A DNA stretch of 64,000 nucleotides from Rhodanobacter sp. B05 (GTDB lineage: Bacteria; Pseudomonadota; Gammaproteobacteria; Xanthomonadales; Rhodanobacteraceae): NCBI RefSeq assembly GCF_002001085.1, contig NZ_MUNU01000008.1:83406-147405 (forward strand). The letters run 5' to 3'. Positions 37,194 to 45,791 of this stretch are shown piece after piece. A model generated the notes under the pieces. It was not told where the DNA came from. It saw only the letters and a list, made by a program, of their open reading frames with translations, and ran no database searches. The first letter of the stretch is position 1. Each line of letters opens with the position of its first letter. A program made the translations under genes and the position numbers.

Positions 37194-38480
37194 TCAGGCT
37201 GCCGCCTCCGCCCGCGCCGCGCCGATGCTGCGCAACGCCGGGTTGCCCATGCAGCTCAGCGCGATCGCGGTCAGCAGCAGGCCGGCGCCGGCGAACAACG
37301 AGGTCAGCGAAATCACTTTCAGCAGGCTGCCGGCGATCGCCGCCGAGATCGGGCCCAGGCCCATGAAGGTGAACATCAGCACGCTCATGGTGCGGCCCAT
37401 CATCTCCGGCGCCACCCGGCGCTGGATCCAGCTGATGATGGCGATCTGCGCGATGCCCGCGAGCACGCCGGTGCCGGCCAGCAGCACCGCGCCGGTGATC
37501 GTCGAGTGCACCAGCGCCAGCGTGGCCAGGGCCAACCCGGCGAGGCTGTCGATGGTGAGCACCATCAGGCCGAGCCGTCCACGCACGGTGCGGCTGGCGA
37601 TACCCGACAGGAAACTGCCGAGCAGCATGCCGCCACCGTTGGCGGTCATCAGGATGCCCAGCGAGGCGGCGCCCAGATCCATCCGCGTATCTGCCAGCAC
37701 CGGCAGGCCGACCTGCAGCGGGCCGCCGACGAAGACCGAGACCACCGCGGCGTAGAGGATGAAGGCGCGCAGCGGCAGGTCGGCCCAGATCATGCGCACG
37801 CCGCTGGCCACGTTGGACAGCACGCCGCCGACGACAGCCTTGGGATGGAAGTCGCTGTGGATGCGGATCAGCAGCAGCGAGCCCAGTGAAAACGCGAAGC
37901 TGATCGCGTCGATGCTGAACGCCAGCCCGAGCCCGCCGGCATCCTGCACCGCTTGCGGCTGCGCGCCATGCGCGCCGACGCTGATCACCACGCCGGCCAG
38001 CGCCGGGCCGATGAACATGCTGAGCTGGCGCATGCCCATCACCAGCGCATTGGCCGGCTGCAACTGATCCTTCGGCACCAGTTGCGGCAGGATCGCCGAA
38101 CCTGCCGGGTACGCGAAGGCAGTCGACAGGCCGATACCCAGCGCGATGACGTACACCAGCCACATGTGGATATCGCCCAGCAGCACCAGCGCGGCGAGCA
38201 GGGCCACCAGCAGCGCGTTGGCCCCGCGCGCGGCGAGCAGCACGCGGCGCGGCGACAACCGGTCCACCACCGCGCCGCCGATCAGCATGAACAACGCCCG
38301 CGGCAGCGCCATCGTGGCCAGCACCAGGCCCAGCGCCGCGGGGTTGCCGGTGAGCTTCAGCACCAGCCACGGCAACGCCACCAGGGTGAACTGATCGCCC
38401 AGCATCGAGATCGTGCTGCCGCCGAACAGCAGGCGGAAGTTGTGGTTGGCGAAGACGGAGTCGCGGCGGGCATTCGGCAT
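37194..38480 (-). CDS. MFS transporter (EntS/MFS_3-like exporter)
   Basis: This is a twelve-helix major facilitator protein of 428 residues. NFRLLFGGSTISMLGDQFTLVALPWLVL at the N-terminus and the cytosolic loop GGAVVDRLSPRRVLL after TM2 match the enterobactin-exporter type of MFS. A second repeat begins near 225, with FVGGPLQVGLPVLAD and SGIASRTVRGRLGLM. The substrate cannot be predicted; siderophores, drugs or macrolides are known in relatives. It ends convergently with the second RND gene, with a 93-bp spacer. A DUF2239 gene lies 85 bp upstream in the same direction and may be co-transcribed. Confidence 0.85.
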   Translation of the reverse strand: MPNARRDSVFANHNFRLLFGGSTISMLGDQFTLVALPWLVLKLTGNPAALGLVLATMALPRALFMLIGGAVVDRLSPRRVLLAARGANALLVALLAALVLLGDIHMWLVYVIALGIGLSTAFAYPAGSAILPQLVPKDQLQPANALVMGMRQLSMFIGPALAGVVISVGAHGAQPQAVQDAGGLGLAFSIDAISFAFSLGSLLLIRIHSDFHPKAVVGGVLSNVASGVRMIWADLPLRAFILYAAVVSVFVGGPLQVGLPVLADTRMDLGAASLGILMTANGGGMLLGSFLSGIASRTVRGRLGLMVLTIDSLAGLALATLALVHSTITGAVLLAGTGVLAGIAQIAIISWIQRRVAPEMMGRTMSVLMFTFMGLGPISAAIAGSLLKVISLTSLFAGAGLLLTAIALSCMGNPALRSIGAARAEAAA

Positions 38481-38565
38481 CGGTGTGGTCTCGGGGTGGC
38501 AGGCCGAAGTCGTGGCGTTCCGGCGTGAATGTCGTCAGGGGCGGGATGGCATGGTAGTGCCGAAC

Positions 38566-39153
38566 TCAGTCGGCCTGCGCGTTCCACGCGGTTGCGGCCA
38601 GTCGTCGAAGGTGATCGCGCACATCGACCGGCCACGCCGCGGTGAGTGCGGCGAAGCGTTCGCGCTCGCCGCGGTAAAAGGCCCGCGAGGCTTCTTCATA
38701 ACCGACGAAGTTGCCGGTCATCGCCAGCATGAAGCGGTCCACCGCCTCGATCGCCAGCCGCGCGCGCTGCTTCGGTGTTGCATGCCGCGAAGCCTGCTCC
38801 ACCAGCCGGCGCAACTCCGCCGAGGCGCCGCCGGATTGCCCGGCCAGCCAGTCCCAGTGACGTGGCAGCAGGGTGACCTCGCGCGCGATCACGCCAAGCT
38901 TCGGACGCCCCGGGCCACGACGGGCAGGCGCCGGGTCGGCAGGCAGCGGGGTCAGGCGCGCCTGTACCTCGGCCGGCGTGCCGCGCAGATCCAGCTCGAG
39001 CTGGCGGCTGCTTCGATCGTCGAAAATCAGGATCGGGCCCTGGGCGCCGGCGTCGATGGCTTGCCGAGTCGCCGCCGCCACGCCGGCAAGCTCGCCGGTG
39101 GCGAGCAGTCGGTGCCCGTCGAAGGCGCTGCACGTGGTCTCGGGGTTGGTCAT
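38566..39153 (-). CDS. DUF2239 family protein with AT-hook-like motif
   Basis: The protein has 195 residues, full length for DUF2239. After an N-terminal domain (residues 1-68) comes ARRGPGRPKLGV (about 77-88), with a GRPK AT-hook-like core, then REVTLLPRHWDWLAGQSGGASAELRRLVEQA, which reads like a short DNA-binding helix pair. The C-terminal helices include FMLAMTGNFVGYEEASRAFYRGE. Function is not established; the charged GRPK motif and strong promoter dyads suggest a DNA-binding autoregulator, but that is inference. Its promoter carries two CCCGGG palindromes. The MFS gene follows in the same direction. Confidence 0.85.
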   Translation of the reverse strand: MTNPETTCSAFDGHRLLATGELAGVAAATRQAIDAGAQGPILIFDDRSSRQLELDLRGTPAEVQARLTPLPADPAPARRGPGRPKLGVIAREVTLLPRHWDWLAGQSGGASAELRRLVEQASRHATPKQRARLAIEAVDRFMLAMTGNFVGYEEASRAFYRGERERFAALTAAWPVDVRDHLRRLAATAWNAQAD

Positions 39154-39183
39154 GGAAACGGGCCGGGCACGGTGAGGTTGTGG

Positions 39184-39226
39184 ATATTACCCGGGTTAAA
39201 CATACTGTCAATAGCACCCGGGTAAT
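39184..39226 (-). promoter_or_regulatory. DUF2239 promoter with twin ACCCGGGT palindromes
   Basis: On the minus strand there is -35 TTGACA (39206-39211) and -10 TAATAT (39184-39189) with a 16-bp spacer. ATTACCCGGGT (39186-39196) covers the -10, and its mirror ACCCGGGTAAT (39216-39226) lies just upstream of the -35. The dyad centres are 27 bp apart. The M16 peptidase gene starts 84 bp away on the other strand and could be affected too. Confidence 0.75.
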
Positions 39227-39309
39227 TCATGGCCGGAGCCAGCCAGAATTCGGCAGCGGCCGGCCAGCTTGGTATGGTTGGCGACCACCCCCGGAAGGAA
39301 CTGCAGGTA

Positions 39310-40701
39310 ATGATCATGCGACTGCATCGCGTCACGCTGTTGGCCTCCCTGGTCCTGTTTGCCGCGACGCTCTCCCCGCCGGTGGTCGCCGCCACCGAGT
39401 TGAGCATCCCGCCGATCCAGTATCACCAGCGCACGCTGCCGAACGGGCTGCAGGTGCTCAGCGTGGAGGACCATGCCAGCCCCAACGTGGCGGTGCAGAT
39501 GTGGTACCACGTCGGCTCCAAGAACGACCCGCAGGGGCGCTCCGGCTTCGCGCACCTGTTTGAACACCTGATGTTCAAGAGCACCAGGCACATGCACGCC
39601 GAGCAGTTCGACCGGCTGACCGAGGATGTTGGCGGCGCCAACAATGCTTCCACCGGCGACGACGTCACCAACTATTTCGAGATCGTGCCCAGCAATCACC
39701 TGCGAACCCTGCTGTGGGCCGAGGCCGAGCGGCTGTCCAGCCTCAACGTGGACGAGAAGAACTTCAAGTCCGAGCGCGCGGTGGTGGAGGAGGAATACCG
39801 CCAGAGCGTGCTGGCCCAGCCCTACGGCAAGCTGTTCAACGCGATCGACCCGCATTCGTACGCGGTGCATCCGTACCAGCGCCCCACGATCGGCAGCATT
39901 CCCGATCTGGAAGCGGCCTCGCTGCAGAACGTGATCGCGTTCCACGACACCTTCTACCGCCCCGACAACGCCACCCTGATCGTCGCCGGCGACTTCGACC
40001 CGCAGCAGCTCGACGCCTGGGTCGACGCGTATTTCGGCTGGATCCCGAAGCCGGCCACGCCGATCCCGCAGGTTACCGCGAAGGAACCGGTACGCAGGAA
40101 AGACATGCGCTACACCGTCACCGGCGAGACCGCGCCACTGCCGGCGGTGGCGATGACCTGGCTGATCCCGCCAGCCTCGGACAGTGCCGACCGCATCCCG
40201 CTGCAGGTCGCGGCGGCCTTGCTGTCGAAGGGCGATTCCTCGCGGCTGTACCAGTCGCTGGTATATCGCCACCAGGTAGCCCAGGACATCGGTGCCGATG
40301 CCGACGCGCGGGTCGGGCCGGGCCTGTTCACGGTCTACGCGATCCTCGCCAGTGGGCACCAGCCGGCCGAAGCGGAGAAGCTGCTGAGCGAGGAGATCAT
40401 CTGGCTGGCGACGCAGCCGATCCCCGACGCCGAGCTGGACAAGGTCAAGACCCAGTTGCTCACCAGCGAACTGAAGCAGCGCCAGACCGCACAGGGCATT
40501 GCCTTCGCGCTGGGCCAGGCGAGCCTGATCGACGGCAACGTCGAGCATGTCAATGGCGACTTGCTCGCGTTGCAGCAGGTCAGTGCGAAGGACGTGCACC
40601 GGGTGCTGCAGAAGTACGTCACCGGCGCGAAAAAGGTCACCATCGATTACCTGCCGCAGGCCAAGGCCGCGCCGGCCACCGCCACGGGAGCAGCGAAATG
40701 A
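39310..40701 (+). CDS. M16B zinc metallopeptidase, catalytic subunit
   Basis: This is a periplasmic or envelope zinc protease of the pitrilysin/processing-peptidase family. It has 463 residues with a signal peptide (about 1-28, ending VVA-A). The inverted zinc motif HLFEHLMF is at about 82-89 (His82, Glu85, His86), with the third ligand Glu in SERAVVEEE near 160. An R/Y pair typical of the second domain is not obvious. It lies in an ATGA overlap with an M16 gene that lacks the zinc motif, so the two most likely work as a heterodimer. The start is the ATG at 39310 after aaggaa; a second in-frame ATG is at 39316. Confidence 0.92.
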   Translation: MIMRLHRVTLLASLVLFAATLSPPVVAATELSIPPIQYHQRTLPNGLQVLSVEDHASPNVAVQMWYHVGSKNDPQGRSGFAHLFEHLMFKSTRHMHAEQFDRLTEDVGGANNASTGDDVTNYFEIVPSNHLRTLLWAEAERLSSLNVDEKNFKSERAVVEEEYRQSVLAQPYGKLFNAIDPHSYAVHPYQRPTIGSIPDLEAASLQNVIAFHDTFYRPDNATLIVAGDFDPQQLDAWVDAYFGWIPKPATPIPQVTAKEPVRRKDMRYTVTGETAPLPAVAMTWLIPPASDSADRIPLQVAAALLSKGDSSRLYQSLVYRHQVAQDIGADADARVGPGLFTVYAILASGHQPAEAEKLLSEEIIWLATQPIPDAELDKVKTQLLTSELKQRQTAQGIAFALGQASLIDGNVEHVNGDLLALQQVSAKDVHRVLQKYVTGAKKVTIDYLPQAKAAPATATGAAK

Positions 40702-42185
40702 GCCGCGTCCATCCACTTCGCCTGGCCGTCTTTACGGCCATCCTGTCTGTCTCCGGCAGCGTGCTGGCGGGCGTGCCCGCGGCCAGCAACTTCCCCGCCA
40801 CGCCACCGGCTCCGGGCCCGGCCCCGCAGTTGAGCGTGCCGACGCCGGCCACCCAGCGCCTGGCCAACGGCCTCGAGGTGATCAGCGTGCGCCGCGCCGG
40901 CCTGCCGCTGGTGACCGCGCAGCTGGTGGTGCGCCGTGGTGGCGAGATGGATCCGCCCGGCTTGGCCGGGCTGGCCGATCTCACCGCCAACCTGCTGAGC
41001 AAGGGCGCGGCGGGCAAGACCGCGCCGCAGATCGCGGCCTCGGCCGAGGCGCTGGGCGGCTCGCTGGATGCGTCCGCCGGTTGGGACGAGAGCGCGGTCG
41101 GCATCACCGTGACCACGCCGAAACTGCCGCAGGCCCTGGGCCTGCTGGCCGCGGTGGTGCGCCAGCCGGATTTCAGCGCCGCCGAATTGCAGCGCGCCAA
41201 GGCGCAGGCGGTCGACGACCTGCGCCTGCAACTTAGCCGGCCCACCGCGCTGGCCGCGCTGGCGGCCAGCCGCGGCGTGTTCGGCGAGGGCGCCTATGGC
41301 CACTCGCGCAACGGCACGCCGGACTCGATCGCACGCATCACGCGCGCCGACGTGCAGCACCTGCACGGCGAGTTGTACCGGCCGGACAACGCCATCCTGA
41401 TCCTCACCGGCGACATCAGCGCGGCGCAGGCGCAACAGCTGGCGCAGGCCAGCTTCGGTGACTGGCAGAAACCGGCCACGCCGCTGCCGCCGCGACCGGC
41501 TGGCCGCACCGCCAGCGCGTTGCCGTCGATCCTGCTGATCGACCAGCACGGTGCCGGCCAGGCCGGCGTGGTTGCGGCCCACGCTGCACCACCGCGCAAC
41601 GATGCGGACTACTACGTTGGCACCGTGGCCAATGCAGTGCTCGGCGGTTCGTACTCGGCGCGATTGAACGAGGAGATCCGGATCAAGCGCGGCCTGTCCT
41701 ATGGCGCCAGCAGCCGGCTGCAGTCGTTCGGCGATGCCGGCATCTGGCTGGCTTCGGCGCAGACCAAGAATCCGTCGGCGCCGCAGTTGGTCGAGCTGAT
41801 GCTCGGCCAGTTCAAGCTGCTCGGCAGCACGCGGGTGTCCGCCGACGAACTGGCCGCGCGCAAGGCGACCCTGATCGGCGGCTACGGCCGCAGCCTGGAA
41901 ACCACGGCGGGGCTGGCCAACCAGGTCGCCGGGCTGGCGATCTACGGCGTCAGGCTGGACGAGATCGGCAAGTACATCGCGCGGGTGCAGGCGGTCACGC
42001 CGAAGCAGATCGAGAAGTACGCACGCAAGCACCTGGATGGCGACGACAGCCACGTGGTGGTGGTGGGCGATGCGGCGCAATTCGGTGCGGCGATCCGCCA
42101 GCAACACCCCAAGGCAGTGCTGCTGGAATCCACCGCGCTGGATCTGGACAGCCCCAGCCTGCAGGGGCCGCCGGCCAGCCGATAA
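40698..42185 (+). CDS. M16 peptidase-like protein, non-catalytic subunit
   Basis: The protein has 495 residues with a signal peptide (about 1-24). The zinc motif is absent: the aligned place reads GLADLTANLL where the partner has HLFEHLMF. The C-terminal domain keeps the R/Y pair in EEIRIKRGLSYGASSRL, which in processing peptidases and M16B heterodimers holds substrate. It overlaps the catalytic gene by 4 nt, so translational coupling would keep the two equal. A hairpin (42204-42237) follows the gene. Confidence 0.9.
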   Translation: MSRVHPLRLAVFTAILSVSGSVLAGVPAASNFPATPPAPGPAPQLSVPTPATQRLANGLEVISVRRAGLPLVTAQLVVRRGGEMDPPGLAGLADLTANLLSKGAAGKTAPQIAASAEALGGSLDASAGWDESAVGITVTTPKLPQALGLLAAVVRQPDFSAAELQRAKAQAVDDLRLQLSRPTALAALAASRGVFGEGAYGHSRNGTPDSIARITRADVQHLHGELYRPDNAILILTGDISAAQAQQLAQASFGDWQKPATPLPPRPAGRTASALPSILLIDQHGAGQAGVVAAHAAPPRNDADYYVGTVANAVLGGSYSARLNEEIRIKRGLSYGASSRLQSFGDAGIWLASAQTKNPSAPQLVELMLGQFKLLGSTRVSADELAARKATLIGGYGRSLETTAGLANQVAGLAIYGVRLDEIGKYIARVQAVTPKQIEKYARKHLDGDDSHVVVVGDAAQFGAAIRQQHPKAVLLESTALDLDSPSLQGPPASR

Positions 42186-42203
42186 GCCGTTGCACGAAAT
42201 CTC

Positions 42204-42237
42204 CCCGAAAACCCCGGCTTCGGCCCGGGTTTTCGGG
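42204..42237 (+). terminator. Terminator-like hairpin after the M16 genes
   Basis: The stem CCCGAAAACCC pairs with GGGTTTTCGGG around a GC-rich CGGCTTCGGC tip. A T-run lies within the right arm rather than after it. It is placed 19 nt after the second M16 stop, as expected for a transcript end. Confidence 0.6.
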
Positions 42238-42394
42238 CGGGGGCGGGAAAGCATCGCGCGCGGTGCAGGCTCTACCTTTGGGTCCTTGGCGAGGCCGGAC
42301 GATCCGGCGCGAAGAAGTCCCTTGGATTCACTTCGGTGTGACGCTATTTAGTGGACCATTCCGTTCATTAATACCCCACTGAACCGAGGTACCC

Positions 42395-42922
42395 ATGCGC
42401 TTCCCTGCCAAAGCCCACCTTGTTGCCGTGGCGCTCGCGCTCCTGCCGGCGGCCTTTCCTGCCCACGCCGTCCATGTACAGATCGAGGCTGGACCCAGCT
42501 ACATGGACCGCTACGCCACCGACGCGATCTTCGTCGAGGGCGTGTTCGATGCCCATCGGATCGGCGACAGCCGCTGGAGCTGGTCGCCGGATGTCTCGCT
42601 CGGCTGGATCAACGGCCGCGACATCGCCCGCTTCCACGACAGCCGCTACGGCACCAGGGACGACGCCTGGCTGGCGGCGGCGGGCGCCCGCTTCCAGTAC
42701 GGCGATGCCAATGACTGGTATCGACACCTGTTCCTGAGCTTCCAGCCCGCGCTGAACAGCGCACGCACGCAGGCGCTGAGCAGCCCCTACGAATTCGTCA
42801 GCACGCTGGGCTGGCAGGGGCGCCGTTTCAGCGTGCAGATTCGCCACGTGTCGAACGGCGACCTGCACAAGCCCAATCGCGGCGAAACCATGGCCCTGGT
42901 CGGCTTCGGGTTCGATCTGTAA
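42395..42922 (+). CDS. Lipid A 3-O-deacylase (PagL-like)
   Basis: This is an outer-membrane eight-strand barrel enzyme that removes the 3-O acyl chain from lipid A. It has 175 residues with a signal peptide (about 1-24, ending AHA). Strands such as IQIEAGPSYMDRYAT and SVQIRHVSNGDLHKPNRGETMALVGFGFDL are typical. His-Ser in RHVSNGD and Asn in PNRG fit the PagL catalytic site. The C-terminal Leu follows an aromatic, as in barrel proteins. It stands alone between the M16 pair and the converging efflux operon. Confidence 0.85.
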   Translation: MRFPAKAHLVAVALALLPAAFPAHAVHVQIEAGPSYMDRYATDAIFVEGVFDAHRIGDSRWSWSPDVSLGWINGRDIARFHDSRYGTRDDAWLAAAGARFQYGDANDWYRHLFLSFQPALNSARTQALSSPYEFVSTLGWQGRRFSVQIRHVSNGDLHKPNRGETMALVGFGFDL

Positions 42923-42946
42923 CGGGTAACGTCGACGCCGGCCGGC

Positions 42947-44473
42947 TCAATGGCCGCCGGCGGCCGGCCCGACCTTGGGCGTGAACGGCGGCCTGGCCAG
43001 CCAGATCACCAGCACCAGGCCGATGAAGATCCAGCCCAGCGCGTGAAATACCTCGTTGAACGAGATCTGGAAACCCTGCTGCGTAATCATGCCGTTGATG
43101 ATGCTGCCGCCCACCTGCGGATCGCCATGGCCCAACTGCTCCATCGCGGCCTGGCTGATCGGGTTGTACGGCGTGATGTGCTCGGCCAGTTGTTCGTGGT
43201 GGCTGACCGCGCCGCGGGTCCACATCAGGGTGGTGATCGAGGCGGAGAAGCTGCCGCCGAGCGTGCGCAGGAACGTCGACAGGCCCGAGCCGGCAGCGAT
43301 CTCGTTCTGCTGCAGATCCGACAGCAGGATCGTCAGCGTCGGCATGAAGAACAGCGCCACGCCCAGGCCCTGCAGCAACTGCACCATGGCGACATGGTAG
43401 AAGTCGATCTGCAGATAGAAGTCCGAACGCATGAAACAGGTCGCGCCCATCACCAGGAACGAGGCCGCCGCGAGCAGGCGCAGGTCCATGCGGGTGGCGT
43501 ACTTGCCCACGAAGAACGTGAGCAGCACCGGGATCACGCCCAGCGGCGCGGTGGCAAAGCCGGCCCAGGTGGCGGTATAGCCCAGGTTCTGCTGCAGCCA
43601 CAGCGGCACCAGCAAGGCGATCGAGAAGAACGCCGCATAGCCGAGCACCATCGCCAGCGTGCCGGTGGTGAAGTTGCGGTGGCGGAACAGTTTGAGATCG
43701 ACGATCGGATCCGGATCGGTCAGTTCCCAGATCAGGAAGATCGCGATCGCGATCGCCGAAACGATGCTGGTGACGATGATGAAGTTGGAGTTGAACCAGT
43801 CCGCGTCATTGCCCTTGTCCAGCACGATCTGCAGCGCGCCGACGCCGACGATCAGGGTGATCAGACCGACGTAGTCGATCCGCGGCCGCTCCAGCTTCTC
43901 GACCTTGCCGCGCAACTGGTTGGCGATCACCACGCTGGCGAAGATCCCGATCGGCACGTTGATGAAGAAGATCCATGGCCATGAATAATTGTCGGTGATC
44001 CAGCCGCCGAGGATCGGTCCGGCGATCGGCGCCACCACCGTCACCATCGCCAGCAGCGCCAGCGCCATGCCGCGCTTGGCCGGCGGGTAGATACCGATCA
44101 GCAGGCTCTGCGTGACCGGGTACATCGGCCCGGCCACCGCACCCTGGATGGCCCGGAACAGCAGCAGCATACCCATGTTCTGCGAGATGCCGCACAGGAA
44201 CGAGGACGCCACGAACAGCAGCGTGCAGGCGGTAAACAGGCGCACCTCGCCGAAGCGCCGGGTGAGGAAACCGGTCAGCGGCAGCGAGATCGCCATGCTC
44301 ACCGCGAACGAGGTGATCACCCAGGTGCTCTGGTCGTTGCTGACGCCGAGGTTGCCGGCGATCGTCGGCAACGAGACGTTCGCAATCGTGGTGTCCAGCA
44401 CCTGCATGAAGGTGGCCAGCGACAGGCCGATCGTGCTCAGTGCCAGATTGGGCGGGCGGAATTGGGTGGTCAT
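42947..44473 (-). CDS. emrB: MFS drug efflux transporter (EmrB/QacA, DHA2)
   Basis: This fourteen-helix proton-drug antiporter has 508 residues. TM1 motif D1 LDTTIANVSLPTIAGNLG (about 26-43), then STWVITSFAVSMAISLPLTGFLTRRFGEVRLF with the loop of motif A, and motif C GPILGGWITDNYSWPWIFFINVPIG. It is the last gene of the operon marR-OMF-emrA-emrB and forms the inner-membrane pump. A REP element of 86 bp lies between emrA and emrB and may set their ratio. Substrates of relatives are hydrophobic uncouplers and antibiotics. Confidence 0.95.
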   Translation of the reverse strand: MTTQFRPPNLALSTIGLSLATFMQVLDTTIANVSLPTIAGNLGVSNDQSTWVITSFAVSMAISLPLTGFLTRRFGEVRLFTACTLLFVASSFLCGISQNMGMLLLFRAIQGAVAGPMYPVTQSLLIGIYPPAKRGMALALLAMVTVVAPIAGPILGGWITDNYSWPWIFFINVPIGIFASVVIANQLRGKVEKLERPRIDYVGLITLIVGVGALQIVLDKGNDADWFNSNFIIVTSIVSAIAIAIFLIWELTDPDPIVDLKLFRHRNFTTGTLAMVLGYAAFFSIALLVPLWLQQNLGYTATWAGFATAPLGVIPVLLTFFVGKYATRMDLRLLAAASFLVMGATCFMRSDFYLQIDFYHVAMVQLLQGLGVALFFMPTLTILLSDLQQNEIAAGSGLSTFLRTLGGSFSASITTLMWTRGAVSHHEQLAEHITPYNPISQAAMEQLGHGDPQVGGSIINGMITQQGFQISFNEVFHALGWIFIGLVLVIWLARPPFTPKVGPAAGGH

Positions 44474-44495
44474 CGGCTTCTGTCAAAAGGGGAGC

Positions 44496-44581
44496 GTAGG
44501 AGCCCGCTCGCGGGCGATGCGGTTGCTCTGATGCTCTGGGAGAGATCAAGCCAGGAGCATCGCCCGCGAGCGGGCTCCTAC
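44496..44581. repeat. REP-type inverted repeat, copy 2 (short core)
   Basis: Arms GTAGGAGCCCGCTCGCGGGC... (44496-44520) and its reverse complement (44557-44581) are the same as at 19732 and 63779. The 36-bp core (starting GGTTGCTCTGATGC) is unrelated to the core of the other copies. It lies between emrA and emrB. Confidence 0.92.
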
Positions 44582-44587
44582 GTGGCT

Positions 44588-45781
44588 CTATTTGTTGCCC
44601 GCCATATTGGCGTGGATGATTTCCTTGATCGCCGTGTCGGCGTGGGCCAGCTGCTGCTGGTAGATGTCGGTGCTGAACGCCGGCTGGGTCGGCGCCTGTT
44701 GCGCCAAGGTGGGGCCGTTCTGGTCGTGCAGGCTGACGTCCACGTTGAGCGACATGCCCAGTCGCAACGGATGCTTGTCCAGTTGCGCGGGATCGGTGAA
44801 CACCACCCGCACCGGGATGCGCTGCACGATCTTGATCCAGTTGCCGGTGGCGTTCTGCGCCGGCAGCAGCGAGAACGCGCTGCCGGTGCCGATGCCCAGG
44901 CTTTCCACCTTGCCCTTGTACTTCACCGAGCCGCCATAGACGTCCGACTCGATCTCCACCGGCTGGCCGATGCGCATGTCGGTCAGTTGGGTTTCCTTGA
45001 AGTTCGCGTCGATCCACACGCCATGCAACGGCACCACCGCCATCAGCGGCGTGCCGGGCTGCACGCGCTGGCCGACCTGCACCGTGCGTTTGGCCACATA
45101 GCCGTCCACCGGCGCGAGCAGGGTGGCGCGCGCATCGGCGAGATAGGCCGCGCGCAACCTGGCCGCGGCCACCTGCACGTCGGGATGCGAGGCGACCACG
45201 GTGTCGTCGACCAGCACCTTGCTGGTCTGGTATTGCTGCTGGGCAGTGATCAAGCCGCTTTCGGCGGTGGTCAGCGCATCGCTGGCGTGCGCCAGTTCCT
45301 CGGCCGAGATCGCTCCCGACCTGGCCAGTGCCACGCGGCGGTTGTAGTCGGCACGGGCCTTGTCCACCGCGGTCTTGCGCGCGGCGACATCGGCCTGCGC
45401 GCCGTTGACGCTGGAGTACAGCCCACGCACCTTGCGCACGGTCAGTGCCAGGTTGGCCTTGGCCTCGGCCAGCGCCACGTCGGCGTCGCTGGGATCGAGC
45501 TTCACCAGCACGTCGCCGGCATGCACCAGGTCGCCGTCGTCGGCGCCGATGCTGACCACGGTCCCGGGTACCTGCGGCGTGATCTGCACCACGTTGCCGT
45601 TGACATAGGCGTCGTCGGTGCTTTCGTACCAGCGACCATCGAAGAAGTACCACAGGCCCCAGCCGATCGCGGCCAGCAGCACGACGATGCCTAGCAGGCG
45701 CAGCATGAAGCCGCGCGATTTCTTCGGCGGCGGCAATGCCGCCTTGGTCTCGTTCGAATCAAGGGTGGGTTGAGCGGACAT
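44588..45781 (-). CDS. emrA: HlyD-family membrane fusion protein (EmrA)
   Basis: This is the periplasmic adapter of the EmrAB pump. It has 397 residues. The cytosolic N-terminus is at 1-25, followed by one helix (FMLRLLGIVVLLAAIGWGLWYFF, about 25-47). The biotinyl-lipoyl-like half DDAYVNGNVVQITPQVPGTV precedes two long helices forming a coiled-coil hairpin (about 105-200). The second half-motif is APVDGYVAKRTVQVGQRVQPGTPLMAVV, then a beta-barrel domain. It is transcribed after the outer-membrane factor gene, with a 10-nt gap, and before emrB. Confidence 0.95.
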   Translation of the reverse strand: MSAQPTLDSNETKAALPPPKKSRGFMLRLLGIVVLLAAIGWGLWYFFDGRWYESTDDAYVNGNVVQITPQVPGTVVSIGADDGDLVHAGDVLVKLDPSDADVALAEAKANLALTVRKVRGLYSSVNGAQADVAARKTAVDKARADYNRRVALARSGAISAEELAHASDALTTAESGLITAQQQYQTSKVLVDDTVVASHPDVQVAAARLRAAYLADARATLLAPVDGYVAKRTVQVGQRVQPGTPLMAVVPLHGVWIDANFKETQLTDMRIGQPVEIESDVYGGSVKYKGKVESLGIGTGSAFSLLPAQNATGNWIKIVQRIPVRVVFTDPAQLDKHPLRLGMSLNVDVSLHDQNGPTLAQQAPTQPAFSTDIYQQQLAHADTAIKEIIHANMAGNK

Positions 45782-45791
45782 GGGGACTGCC

